Position numbers and translations under genes: made by a program. The notes under the pieces were generated by a model that ran no database searches, had not been told where the DNA came from, and saw nothing but the letters and a program-made list of their open reading frames with translations. 64,000 bases of DNA from Branchiostoma floridae. Its lineage: Eukaryota; Chordata; Leptocardii; Amphioxiformes; Branchiostomatidae. The DNA lies in contig NC_049989.1 of NCBI RefSeq assembly GCF_000003815.2, positions 7,855,650 through 7,919,649 on the forward strand. Direction: 5' to 3'. This document shows, piece after piece, positions 1-13,325 of this stretch (positions within the stretch are counted from its first letter, which is position 1; each line of letters opens with the position of its first letter).

Positions 1-793
1 TAATTCAAGAAGTGCACTAGCTATTATAATGTGACACTAGTGTGGTATACTATTCATCATTCATGTATGTGCTCATGCTGCAAAATTAAACCGGTACCGG
101 TAGCTTATTCCCAGCCTGCCAAGAAAATGTGTTCTTAACAAATGTACATGTACGAAAGGAATGAAAGTCAGCTGGACATCAATGTATGTGCGTAACGTTA
201 GATAATCATCAATGAAATCCAGTTGCTGTGCCATAATTCAAATGACAACGATATTCATATTGTTTTTATTTTTTACTCAAGTTATTTTTACGCCCTATTT
301 CATTATTTTTTGCAGTCTGCAGTGGATGTCATCCATAATTAAAATTTACGTGCTGTGGCCTTAACGTTACTCTCATGGTTGAAATTTGGAATTTCCCGCC
401 ACATCGGTTTAATGCGACGAGCGTGTTTGACCAATCAGAGGCCAGAGTGTACGCTCACCCCACCGTAGCACTTTACACTGATATTTTCTATATCCTACCG
501 CCACTGTGAGTGAAATGTTTATAGCAGAATCCGTAAATTACATTATACTTTATGCTTATTCTCATTAAAAAGTATTGCGATGGTGATATGTCGTCTTATC
601 ATTGCGATAAAGACCCAACAAGCACTTTTTATTTGTATCGGAATTTCTGATACTATTTTGTGAAGCGTAGTAATACCCTGGTGTTGAAGGTCACTGAGGT
701 GAAAAGGTAAAGAGGTCATTTTGAGTCAGCCGCACCAGACGTGCAGAAGCAACTCTGTCATTCAGCGTACTGTTGGACAAAAACTCCCCGGCC
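1..793. other. Upstream region of the AACS gene
   Basis: No coding region is supported here. A CCAAT motif in a GACCAATCAGAGGCC context lies near 429-443, about 350 bp before the AACS start codon, and could be a promoter element. No TATA box is convincing and no transcription start can be placed. A similar GACCAATCAGAG string recurs near 1350 inside AACS intron 1. Confidence 0.3.
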
Positions 794-3700
794 ATGGACT
801 GCGATCGCCCAAAGGAGCGCCCCGTCCTCATGTGGCGGCCAGATCCTAATCGTGTCACCAAAATGGACAAGTTCCGCGAGAGGGTCAACAACAAATTCAA
901 TCTCAAACTGGGTACGTATGGTCCGGTTTTCAGTTTACCCCTCCCCCTAGCCATTCATTTACCAAAACAACGTCAACATTGCGATGGTATCTTGTTTGTA
1001 TCCTTGTGCTTTCAAATACGTTAATATTATTGATGCTGTTTGGTCGATGTAGTATGCTGAAGCACCGGGAGAGAGGGTTAGCCACGTTGGCAACGCAAGG
1101 ATGACATGTTCGTAATGACATGTGACGAATGTTATTGATTACCTTAGACAGTGTTTTCCATATGCCACGCTGTCATACGGCGAGAACAAAGAATTGAGAA
1201 ATATTGACATCTGTGAATTTCATAACCACGTCTAGATGTTGTAACGTGATTTGCTACGTTTGTCCATGGGAATTTTAGTTACAGTAAGATGTAAACAGGA
1301 AGGGGCGTGGTCTCGTGTTGGTGTCACACCCCCAACCTTCCCATCGATGTTGACCAATCAGAGAGAAGCTGACATCAGGCCATGGGAAACCATTTAAACA
1401 ACTGTTGTGAACTTAATTCAAACACCAGATCTGGCAGTAATTTTAATTTTTCAGATTGATTTTATTTTAATTTTTGGTCATCATTTGAAGTGACATCCTA
1501 AGTTTAAGACTGTTCTGTACCTGACTATAATATAATGAATTAATGTTCTTGCTGTAACGTTAAAGGTATTTCCAAAACAAAATATAGAACGTCCTTAATT
1601 GAATAGTCAAAAGAGCTTTGTTTACAATGCAACTTAAAAATGTCATGCTTTCTTGCATTTAAAAGTGACATTTGGAATTCTTCTAAATAGAAAGCTTCTA
1701 CTATGAGAAAAGTGGGGAAAGTGGACATTTGGAAACCAAGTTTTTAGACAACTGCTCTGATGGAATTCAAAATGGCTGTAACAATAGAGTCACGGGTTGC
1801 CTAAGGGTTGACATATGCTGTCTGTGCTAATGAAAGATCCTACCATTATCATAATGTTAGGGCCACATTGAACAGGTATGTACAGCATGTTTCAAAAGAT
1901 AACACAACGGAGTGTAGAAGTTGGGACAAACTAAACAATTAGCTTGCTTGATGCACTATAAGAAACAGAAATGAATTGCTTGTATAATCAGCTTTCTTCG
2001 TCATGATATACTCCATGCTCTTGACCCTGGAATCCAATGAACTTTGGTGCCACAGTGCCAGAAGGTTGAGGTAACATTACACAAATAAAGTACCATCTTG
2101 AGAGAAAATGTAGACACCAGTAAAATATTACTTGTCTGTCAAAAGCACTAGGGTAGCTGTTTCAAGTACATGTACATGTATAGTCTTTTGTCGTACAGGT
2201 GTAAGCAAAACAATGTGTCCTAACCTTTTGTGGACAAAGGACGAAAACCATATGTATTACATGTCAATGTACAGTATATCATTTTCATCAATGATAATTG
2301 CACTTGAAGTTATTCCAGTTGTTAACCAAAACATCAGTTATTGCGTTTAAGATCATCACAACTTTGTCTTGCTCTGCAGAGTGCTATAATGACTTGTTCA
2401 GGTGGTCTATTGAGAACTATGCCGAGTTCTGGGAAGAAGTCTGGATCTTCTGTGATATCCTCCACTCCAAGATATATGATCAGGTGAGCCATTTTAATAG
2501 GAAAATACCCATGTTCCCATGCTATTCTATTTTAAACCATGCAAGTGTAATGGGCTGATTTCATTCTCCTATGGTCTGTCACTCCAGCATTGAGTAGATT
2601 ATTCCTACTTATAAACTCCAAATTATCTTTTGCCTGTTGCATCAGTTGCTGGCTCTGTAAATTTGGAAATTTACATAGTGATAAAAACACCTGTAATCAT
2701 TTAATACAGCTGCTGCCATCTCCTGATAAAAACCCATGTAAATATTTCATACAGCTGACATCTCCTGACTGTTGTTGTACTGTTGTAGGTGGTGGACATG
2801 AGTAAAAACATAGCAGAGATTCCCCAGTGGTTCCAGGGCTGCAGGATGAACTATGCAGAGAACATGCTGAGATACAGGGATGACAGGGTGGCTATATATG
2901 CTGCAGGTAGAAATTTCGTTCATGTATTGTCTCTTCAAATCTTTAATATAGGAAAGTCATATGAAATGGGATTAGGTTAAGTTCAGTTCAGTTTAGATGG
3001 TTCAAAATCATGATATTAACTTGTTATATACACTGAGACTGATAAGTGCCATATGTCTTTTTAAGTTTTCAGTGCTTTGTTTTGTGATTGTGTGCTTTTC
3101 TTTGCTTCTTTCTTGAGATTATGAATAAGACTTGTGTGTATATGCATGTGAAAATGGATAGGACAAATCCAAATTTCCAGCTTTGGGTACCTAACAAATG
3201 ATTATTCATATTCAATTTGCAAAGATGAAAAATGCCACTATGATATAAAAATATACAATCCTCATTGGTCAGTGTTAACATTCAAGACTTGTATAACTTT
3301 GATAGCGGAAGGCAGGGAGGAGGTTGAGAAGAGAACATTCCGCGAGCTTGCCGATAACGTGGCCGTGTACGCAGCCGCCATGAAGAAGATGGGAATTAAG
3401 GAGGGAGACAGAGTTGTGGGTAGGTTGTTGGTCATTTTGTTTTTATACTGTTGAATGTGACACGTCTAATTGATTACATCAACTAAGTTGATTGCATAAA
3501 CTAAGCTAGCATCAAGGTTCTAGTTTAAGATTTTACGTGTGTATTGGTAGAACTCACTCTGAAGCAGGAATTAAACCTGGTTTTGTCCAACACAACAAAA
3601 AAAGCTGGACTTACCCAAATTATGTTCTACACAGCCTATATGTATACAGTCTTTAATTTTGTCAATAGGCAAGTTGTAGAAAGTTTATAGTGACTGCATT

Positions 3701-6700
3701 TAGGAACTAAGAACCTGGTCAAAGCCTCTGTCTGCAAGGTATTTTGTTGATAACGTTTCAAAGGGAAAAACATGGACACAGACATTGACCTTTTTGCAAG
3801 AGGAATAGAAAGAGTACATCAGGGCTCAAGAGCTATTTCTTATTAACTTGAAATGTAGGTAGCCCCAACACAATTGTACCTAAACATAGTTATCCTTCAA
3901 CATTTCTTTTTGCTTTTCCCAAACAGGTTATATCCCTAACTGCTGTGTGACTATTGAAGCCATGTTGGGAGCAACCAGTCTAGGTGCAGTCTGGAGCTCA
4001 ACCTCTCCTGACTTTGGAGTCACTGTAAGACACTGGTCTAATTACTCATCACATGTGTATGGCTAATTCTAAATTCCAGATTAAACTGTAGCCTTGAAAA
4101 CTTTGCTAACCATCTTATTTCTAACAAAGCATCCACAAAGAACATATTATTTCAAAGAAAGCATCCACGAAAAGACATAGACTTCACAGAAGTTGAAACT
4201 TTTATTTTTATCTGCTAGTCTCATCTTGTATGAAATTTAAGTTTGGTCTTAGGATTTCTCATCTATTATTCTATATGATTATTAGCACAAAAAGTGTTGT
4301 TGCACGTTTAAAGGGAATGCATCAAGCTGTTGAGTTGCAATGATATATGTATGAAATAATTTTTAAAATAAATTTGAATATTACTTTTGTTTAAGATGAC
4401 ATTTTGCCTGTTCCTTTGACAGGGTGTACTGGACAGATTCACCCAGATCCAGCCCAAGCTGATCTTCTCCGTCGATGCAGTCAGGTACAACGGAAAACAA
4501 CATGCTCACCTGGATAAACTACAGAAGGTTGTAGAAGGTGAGATGTCTTGAGTTTGGTTACCTATGGCTTGAAATGCTTAGCACCTGCATATGCAGGTAA
4601 CATTGTACCTGTGACGGTATTTTTGGTATCTACTTGCATCTCACCTGCATCTCACCTGCACTGGTCCATGTGCTGGGAATATTAAGGTTAGTACAGGTAA
4701 CATGGCAGCTATGCATGTATTTCTGATGTCTACCTGTAACTCCTACACCTGCATTGGTACATGTACTGGGCATATACTGTATAGGTTAATGCAGGTAAAA
4801 TTGAAGCTGTGTGGGTATTTTGTGTGTCTACCTAGGCCTGTACTTCTCACCAGTACAGGTGATTTTGATCACCTGCACTGGTTCATGTACTGGGTATACA
4901 CTGTACAGATTAATGCAGGTAAAATTGGAGCTGTGCAGGTATTTTTGGTGTAACTTGCACCTAGCCTTCACTGGCCCATAATAAAATCAACCTGAAACAT
5001 GAAAATGACATACAATGTATGACTCCTATACTGGCCTCAAGTATAGACACTCATTCTTCATAGTCCTTGAATACAGCAGTATAACATTCAGAATTGTACT
5101 ATAAGGAACATTTTCAAACTCAAAGTATGGTTTTTTGATGGGCTTAGGCAAAGAAAATTATTGGTGCAGGTAAAACCTGGGAGGTGCAAGAATTGTGATT
5201 TCTACCTGCACCAGCCCGGATCGCCCGTACAAGTACACAGTACAAGTACACAGAGTATTCTGATCCCTCTAACTTATTAACACTTCTGCTCTGCTTCATT
5301 TTCTAACTGTTTTGTTAAAAGGATAAAATGTGTGATCCTGATGTGTTTCTGATATTTTTGCTAACAAATTGTCACTGCCATTCTATCCCACAGGGCTTCC
5401 AGAGTTGGAAAAAGTGGTGATTATTCCATATGTAAACAAGAAAGAAGATATAGATATATCAAGCATTCCAAAAAGGTACGGTCTTCTTCTGAGATACTTT
5501 GATTTCTGTAGTCACTTTTGATGGGCTTAATTGCAAAGACATTATGAACGGAATAGTGTCACTGTATCAAGTGTAGCAGGCAAAATATATCTCTGGTCAG
5601 ATTCTACCCAGGTTATATTATGTTTGGGGTATATTTCAGCCTGCTACACTTGGCCTGATATTTTGTAATATGAACTATTTACTTTTGCCTCATTGTTGAT
5701 CAAAATGGGACCATAAATAAGCTTTAAGTTGGACAACTCCTTCTGATAGCTACAATCTAATCTATCTGACAGTGTGTTCAGTGTTCAATCTTCCCTGATA
5801 TGCAAAAGATTTTTTAAAAGGGACAAGACTTTTTTAATTTTGTACTAGAAAATGCCAAAGTGAGTTGTGAACATTTATGATCAATGGTTGCTTTTACCTT
5901 TTTTCTTTCTCCAGCTTGTTTCTTGATGACTTCCTTGCCTCTGGGAAGGATGGAGAAACTGTCCCTCCCCTGGAGTTTGCACCTCTTCCCTTCAACCACC
6001 CCCTGTACATCATGTACTCCTCCGGCACCACCGGCCCACCTAAGTGTATGGTACACTCTGCAGGGGTGAGGGCCTTTTGTACTCGTGTCCAGTTTACTTT
6101 TTCTGATTTGCCTAAAGTTCTTTTTTTTGTGTAGAAATTAGAAATAGGTCATGTACCTTTCAGGATATAAAGTAGCCACAAAATATCAATATTTTGGCAC
6201 CAACAGCTGAAATATTGGCCCTCCTATGTGTGGTTGTCAAAGTTTATTTTTCCAGTTCATTCATGCCAATTTATTGTTAATGTTTTACCAGCCAGTGTCA
6301 CAGGATGCCTATTTATTTTTGTGTTTCTTTTGCCTACCCAAGGATGTATTATGCATGTTGACTACTTTCCTTCAAAATCCAAGAACCCAAAGCTTTGGTT
6401 AACTTAAGATTAACTTCTGTTAATTCAATTCAAAGTCTAAAATTGTGTTGTTTTTAATTTTTGGTCAACTGACCGTATAATGCTACTAATTCTGTTGATT
6501 GTAGTTTGTATTGCCAGTTAGTTATGTGTGCATGATTGTACTTGTACAGGGCACCCTTATACAGCACCTGAAGGAACATGTCATCCATGGGAACATGGAC
6601 CGTGATGACATCATGCTCTACTACACCACAGTAAGTACAGCTCTGCAGATGACATCACGTGGCACTTAACTGTCCCCATGTGGAAGACCATAATATACAA

Positions 6701-9700
6701 AGAACATATCCGGGTATATTCTGACCAGGGGTATATTCTTGGATATGTTCTAGAGACAAAGATATGAATTCAAAGTAAAGTAGTAATGGTCATGAGTGTT
6801 CATATAGTAAAAAAAATTAAATAGATTACATAATATGTGAAAGTAAAATACTTGTATATGTCTTGTATATAGGCCTGGCCCAGTTGAATCGTTTTTTCTA
6901 TCGCTGAATTGTTATGACAAACCACATGTATGATTTAATACCCATGTTGTTGCCCCCCTCCCCACCCAGGCTGGCTGGATGATGTGGAACTGGCTGGTAT
7001 CCTGTCTGGCTGTGGGTGCTGCAGTCGTACTGTATGACGGATCACCCCTGGTGCCTACTCCTAACATCCTGTGGGACCTGGTGGACAAGATAGGGTAAGA
7101 GAAGCCATAGACTAGTCGTAAATTTAAGATATGCGGCGAGGATGATGATGATGATGATGATGAAATTTAAGATTTAAGAAGAATTTGGCACAGATTAGAA
7201 CCTTTTTGTACATCGTGACCTGTGCATCAGGTTAAGTAGCATTTGGTATTGCACATTCAAGCTGTTGACAATCTGTAGCATTGTCTATAATTCGATGGCT
7301 TGGTGTATTGTACTGGAATAACTCAGTTTTGTATCACCCCAGATTCCAATCTGTATCTTTTCAGGCAATTAATATATGACTATTGCATGATTTATACAGG
7401 ACTTATCCATATAATATGTATACTATATATTTTTTGTGTCCGTGAAAATGAGAGCTAGCATCCCAATTGCTCACACAAGTTTACAGGATAATTCCTGCCT
7501 GAATGAAGATGGTTCAGAAGTTATAATGAATGTTCCGATGTCCTTCCCACAGGATCACTATACTGGGGACTGGTGCAAAGTGGCTGACAGTGCTGGAGGA
7601 GAAGGGTGTCCACCCCGCCCTGACCCACGACCTGAGCTCCCTCCACTCCATCTTATCTACTGGCTCTCCCCTCAAGCCACAGAGCTTTGAATACGTCTAC
7701 ACCAAGATCAAAAAAGACTTGCTGCTTGGCTCTATTACAGGTAATATATAAACAGGATACATCAAGTCGTTTAAAATTTTTTTACCATAGTCAAAATTGA
7801 ACTTTGTATTCTTTTTTTTTTAGTCATCAATCACATTCAAGTATGTTTTAAACTGCAGCATTTTTAATTGACTCTTTAATTTGCTTGTTTGTTTATTAGG
7901 AGGCACAGATATCGTTTCCCTTTTTGCTGGACACAACTGCTCAGTCCCTGTCTACAAGGGGGAGATCCAGTGTCGATGTCTGGGAATGGCAGTGGAGAGC
8001 TGGAACGAGGAAGGTACACAACATAAAAAATATTTTTCCAGCACTTACACAGTGGGATACATGTACAGTCATGTACATGTGTATACTAGAACCATATACA
8101 TGTATGTGTCTGTTTTCTTCTCTTTGTTGTTGCTGGCAGAGATTAAAAAATTACCCATCCAAAGCACCCTTTTCTTACAGCATACTAGGTTGAAATTTAT
8201 ATGTAAAGCATGTACATGTACATAGGTGTCAATCTTTGCAATTCAGAAATCTTTACAATTTATTGTTGAATGAGGTCCGTGCACCATAACATAAGGGTGG
8301 AATAGTATTTAGACAGTCACATCTATATACACAAATGTAGTCCTTATCAACATATACATACCAGTCACATCCATATAAGATATTAATACATGCATGTGTT
8401 GATTCAGCTTCCAAAAAGCTTGTTGCAATGTGTTTAATCTTCATTGCTTGCTTCACCCTCTAGGCCAGGCAGTGTTTGGTGAGAGTGGGGAGTTAGTCTG
8501 TACCAAACCGTTCCCCTCCATGCCTACTGTCTTCTGGAATGACCCTGAGGGATTCAAGTACAAGAAGGCTTACTTTGCCAAATTCCAGGGTAAAAGAGGC
8601 TAATCTCCTATATATAAACTACTGTGCAATTATGTGTTCTCTTCAAACTTGTCAGTCTCCTACTGAAAAATTTGCCTATGAAGGATTCTGGGTTTAATGT
8701 CAGTAAGATAGCTACTAAAGGCAGCAAAACCAAGTTGTATCTAACACATTGTCATTGTCAGTACCAAAAATGCTTGCATAAGTATACATTGTGCATCTGG
8801 TAGTAAATGTTGATTGCTTCGCCATTAAGTCTATTTTCAAGGGAGTTAATTTCCCAGTAATAGGAAGGAGCAGATTCTTGCATTGTTTTATTTTTGTGGT
8901 TGCAACCGCATCCTGTAATACTGTTAAAGAATGCATGTAGTAAAACACTAAAAAAAGAAAAGTACCCCAAATATTTCAAGATTTCATGGTAATGAGTAAT
9001 ACATAGTCTCTATATTGCAACTATGTAATTATAACTAAAGTTGTTTCTGTAGGTGTCTGGGCCCACGGAGACTTCTGTGAGATCAACCCAAAGACTGGAG
9101 GAATTGTCATGTTGGGAAGAAGGTTAGTGTTGTATTTACACACTGTTGAATTGTACAGTATTACATGTACATTACTTTGAATTATCATACTGTATTGCTG
9201 GCACATTGTATATTGTACATGTACATGCAAAGATATTGTCACAATTTCCTTTTTATGTTTCCAGTGATGGAACCCTGAACCCTAATGGAGTCAGGTTTGG
9301 CAGTGCAGAGATCTACAACATTGGTGAGTCTTGTGTCTCAGAACCGTTCAAAAGTAGAAAAACGATTTTTCAGAAATGTCTCTACTGTCTAACCTGGTCT
9401 AATGTTAAAACCAAATGTGATTGGTTTTGTGACAAGGTGATGATGTCACAGTGAACTAATTTGGGGCACATACAGCATCATGGCTGCAGAAAAAATGTTC
9501 CTTTTAAAAGTGTGTAAAAGAATATCTTGCAGTTACATGTAGGTGATTCTCAAAAATATATATTTCGTGAACTGTAGTGCTATAGCTTCTGAATTGGATG
9601 CTATGTTCACTGTGACATGTCACAACTGTCGTGATTACATTTTAGTGTCATGAAATCTCATGCACCATTTTAACACAGTGACTGTCACATTATTTTTCAG

Positions 9701-10602
9701 TGGAGGAGTTTCCAGAGATCCAAGACAGTCTGTGTGTCCCCCAGAGGAACAAGTACCACGAGGAGAGAGTTATCTTGTTCTTAAAGATGTCTGCGGGAGC
9801 CTCCATGTCTCAGGACCTGCAGAAGAGAATACGTGCAGCCATCCGCACGCAGCTGTCGGCACGCCACGTCCCCGCAATCATCATGGAGACCGAGGACATA
9901 CCTGTGAGCTTGGAATCTGCTATGAGGAAGCTAGAACAGAAAGTGAATGTATCTGTAGTGCACTTTTCAAATTGTACTGAGCTTGTTTCATCTACTAGAT
10001 TGTCTACATTGGAAATTGTTTACACTTTTGGCTTTTGTGGAAATTCCAGCACACAAATGTGTGTCTTGAAGGTCTTTTGGTTAAAGCACTGAAACTTGAT
10101 TTTGTGACCCATGAAAAATTTTTAAGTTTTCAAGTCCACCAAATCTACCTCATAGCAAGCTGTTAGGGGAGTAAAACTTCTTCCTGGCCTCAAAGCTATC
10201 TGACACTGAAAATACCATATTATAGCATGTCCAGAACAGAAGATATGAGAACTGGGAGGTCTGCTGAAGTACCAAGGAAAGCTGCTAGGAGGCGCACAAA
10301 TGACGTGCACTGTATTATCCCCAATCTTGATATTAAGCATTATACTTTATAGTCTGCTATGTCTAACAAACATAGTACATGTACACACATCCACTGAAAA
10401 CAATACCTCCTTCATAGATGTAAAAAAACAACACAAGTTTTATTTGTTTTCTCTTGTCTAGTACACCATCAGTGGGAAGAAGGTAGAGGTGGCCGTGAAG
10501 CGGATACTGGCTGGGGAGGACATCCAACAACGGGGTGCGTACTCCAACCCAGAGTCTCTCGATCTCTACTACCACATTCCTGAACTACAGGGCAACTGGT
10601 AG
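794..10602 (+). CDS. AACS: Acetoacetyl-CoA synthetase, complete 17-exon gene
   Basis: Cytosolic ligase that activates acetoacetate to acetoacetyl-CoA using ATP and CoA, feeding ketone-body carbon into sterol and fatty-acid synthesis. Exons: 794-911, 2380-2483, 2789-2906, 3306-3419, 3927-4024, 4423-4537, 5394-5475, 5915-6065, 6550-6630, 6970-7094, 7553-7740, 7900-8013, 8464-8589, 9053-9122, 9265-9323, 9701-9903, 10462-10602. All junctions are GT-AG, phases match, and the sum is 2007 nt, giving 668 aa; the human enzyme is about 672. The start sits in a good context (gccATGG). Residues 286-293 form the ATP/AMP loop [14 protein letters not shown] lies in exon 10, [13 protein letters not shown] spans exons 14-15, and the late GKK (about 627-629) carries the adenylation lysine. 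The alignment to the human protein is continuous with no missing block, so orthology is nearly certain. No truncation or frameshift is seen. Confidence 0.96.
4585..4975. repeat. Diverged tandem repeat in AACS intron 6
   Basis: About three to four degenerate copies of a roughly 120-bp unit, each carrying variants of ACCTGCAYTGGTNCATGTACTGG followed by TTAATGCAGGTAAAATT. A fragment of the same unit recurs near 5162-5215. It lies entirely between exons 6 and 7 and does not touch splice sites. Confidence 0.6.
7140..7164. repeat. GAT microsatellite
   Basis: A pure run of about eight GAT triplets in AACS intron 10. Confidence 0.85.
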
Positions 10603-11760
10603 GAGAGAGCCAACAACTGTAGCATGCATATGGCTATTCCACCAGAGAATTTGAACATACAGACGACTTCTGGACAGATTGGGTCAGGAATTCATTGACA
10701 ATCAAGATACAGTCAAACCTGTCTATACATGTAGTTACCACTCTACTGAATTGAAGAATACTGTCACTATATGTCACTCTTGATACTTTGGTTTGAATTG
10801 TAGGCAACAAAAAAAAAGCCAAGGGACCACCTGCACAATGGACGGCCGGTCCTTATGCAGAGGTTTGGCTGAATATTTGGAAATTGGAGGGTGAATATAA
10901 GAAAGTTTGTAGATCTTTAAGGGAAATGGTGTGTGTGTGACTCTTTGTTTTGGTGTATGACTGTGACTGTTGAAATTGTTACTGTTATAATGATCCTGCC
11001 ACTGGTTCTTGTTGTGAGAATGAATATATGCACAGTCTATCTTGCAGAGACTAATGTCTAATGTAGACTGAACACAGTTATGAGCATCTTTACCTCATAG
11101 GTATCCTTTATGCCCACGCATTTTGAGATTATGCCTTAATCAAACTCAGAACCATGCACGGCTGAAGTGTACTGATTTTTGTTTCTGGGATTTTGACAAT
11201 GTGTTAAATTTTAAAGTTACCCGGCATTTCTTATCGGCTATTCTTTTAAAAGATAAGATTATGTTCTGGAAAGTCTTCAATGTTACCTAAAGATAATTGA
11301 TTACAATTTTTATGCTGTCTTATGCCTGTCATTAGCATTTAAAGGAATCTCTACTGCTAGTAATGTATGAATGCATAGCTGATGCATTATACATGTAGGC
11401 TTTACATGTACATTGCAAATGTGTGTACAGTGAAGCAATTGTGGTGTATCATGTATTGTGGTGGGTATGGCACAGTATATGTCCATGTATTTGTTGTTTG
11501 TATACATGTACTAGTAGGTTTCTTCTAAGAAGAAAAAATGAGCTCTGCTACCTTTGTCTTTCAATCATGTTCATATTATAAGTACTGACTTTATTTGAAT
11601 TGGAAAATAGTACTTGATGTTTTGGTTTTAGTTCAAAGGAAAAAAAAAATACTTGCTGCTGCCACATAGTGCCTACATATGTTTTAATTACTGTGGCTGT
11701 TGCACATCATTTTTGTATACCCTTGTCTTTAGTGTGCTAACATATTAGCTAAAACAGCAG
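10603..11760 (+). other. AACS 3' UTR and intergenic sequence up to tandem unit 1
   Basis: AT-rich sequence after the AACS stop codon with no supported gene. The transcript end is not resolved: an ATTAAA lies near 11895 and an AATAAA at 12311-12316, but both are inside tandem unit 1, whose homologous copies elsewhere are not downstream of AACS. The stretch also holds a degenerate copy of the CAGTCAAACC element near 10710-10872. Confidence 0.4.
10710..10872. mobile_element. Degenerate CAGTCAAACC-type inverted-repeat element
   Basis: The left edge reads TA-CAGTCAAACCTGTCTATA and the right edge is a decayed inverse (AGGTTTGGCTGAA). The ends match those of the element at 14611-15516 and are related to the one at 46717-47195. 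At about 160 bp this would be an internally deleted, non-autonomous copy in the AACS 3' region. The right terminus is approximate. Confidence 0.4.
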
Positions 11761-12369
11761 GTACCAGAGATATTCATTTAGAACTTTGTTATATGATGTC
11801 ATCAGTGTCATGTTGTCTCTCTCTATTTGCATGTAATTGAATCATACCTATTTCAGACATTTAAAGATCTCCTGACCCACTCAAATAATCACCATTAAAT
11901 GTCTGTAAGAAATGAATACAAGAAGAACACTTAAAAAAATGCTGAGTACACTTGAGCTATGATCCATTGAAATGCAAATAGGAACACCAACATGGCAGTC
12001 GGCACCTACCTGCTTTATAAAGATTAAAAGTGCTTAGTAAGTTGTTAATGATATGGATTAAATCGTACATTCCTTCATTATAGGTTATGGGCCAATGATA
12101 TATTGTCACCAGTTTCTGTTCAAACTGTCAACTTGCATTTTACTTCTGTCTACGGTAAATTACTTTAAAGCAGTTATGGAATATTTTGTTTGACTTTGTT
12201 GATAACATATGACTTATTAATGCAGGGAAGAGATTGTTCTTGATAATGGTATTGACGGTAGTAGAATATGTTACACATTATATTCATTTATCTGAAAAGG
12301 GTTTGGTTGCAATAAAACTCATCAAATATTGTGAACAAATATGAAACATGTCATGTTTGAATTAGTACA

Positions 12370-13185
12370 ATTTAACGCCATTATTGTAAGAATTGTCTTA
12401 GTGTTTGTTTACCCGATGTTTTACGGCATCTACATGTAGTACATATTTTCATCAATTTTAATATTCTGGTGTAATATTGTCCGTCTGGAGTTTCACTTAT
12501 TAGCTAGACTTATTGTCCTATTTCGGGCACTTGAATAAAACTCGTACCCAACAAAATTGCCGCGTCACCTGCAGCTTCGCCATATGGACCATTCAGTACA
12601 TCCAGAAGGCGTAATCCAAATCCGAAAACGTTGATTTTCTCAAACAAAAAAAGAAAAAAAATGACACTATAAGGACGACAATTTAACATGTAAGATTTGT
12701 CTCAGTTTTTGTTTATCCAATGTTTACGGCATCTACTACACATTTTCATTAATATCCTTATGTAACATTGTGAATCTGGAGTTTCACTTATTAGCTAAGG
12801 CCCTATTTCGGGCGCAGAAAGATTGTCTACTGGCGTCTTGAATAAAACTCAGACCCAACAAAATTGCCGCGTCACCTGCAGCTTTACCATATGGACCATT
12901 CTAAGCGCCCAAAAGTTAACAAAAAAAGGGGGGGGGGATGACACTATAAGGAAGACAATTTAACGCCCTCAATGTAAGATTTGTCTCAGTTTTTGTTTAC
13001 CCGATGTTTTACGGTATCTATTGCATATCTTCATTAATATCCTTATGTAACATCTAGAGATTCACTTATTAGCTAGACTTATCACCTTATTGTGTTGCGT
13101 AAAAAGATTGTCTGCTGACGTCTTAGATTTAATTTTATACCCAACAAGTAGAGCCATCAGGAATCAACCGCCAGACTCCGCTTCA
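12370..13185 (+). repeat. Promoter-proximal ~290-bp subrepeats, unit 1
   Basis: Three diverged tandem copies starting near 12370, 12661 and 12942. Each runs through GTTTACCCGATGTTTTACGG, GGAGTTTCACTTATTAGCTA, GAAAGATTGTCTACTG and an AATAAAACTCRTACCCAACA block. The last copy ends just before the sequence homologous to the gene's leader. Some copies retain a TGACGTC half of a CRE site (clear near 13115). Equivalent arrays precede genes 2 and 3. Confidence 0.75.
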
Positions 13186-13325
13186 CTACAAAACAACGAG
13201 GTAGGCTAGTTTTCCTCTCAACTTTCCCCCCAACGAACGGATCGAATACTGTTAGAGTACCAGAGATTTTTTGGAAGGACGGTACCTTTGTTTTGTAGAT
13301 TCATTTGTGGCCGCTCAGACTCGAG

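Noticed and set aside
13305-13325. Earlier start for gene 1 at 13305
   Set aside because: The codon there is TTG, not ATG. The first ATG is 13326, conserved in position in all three copies.
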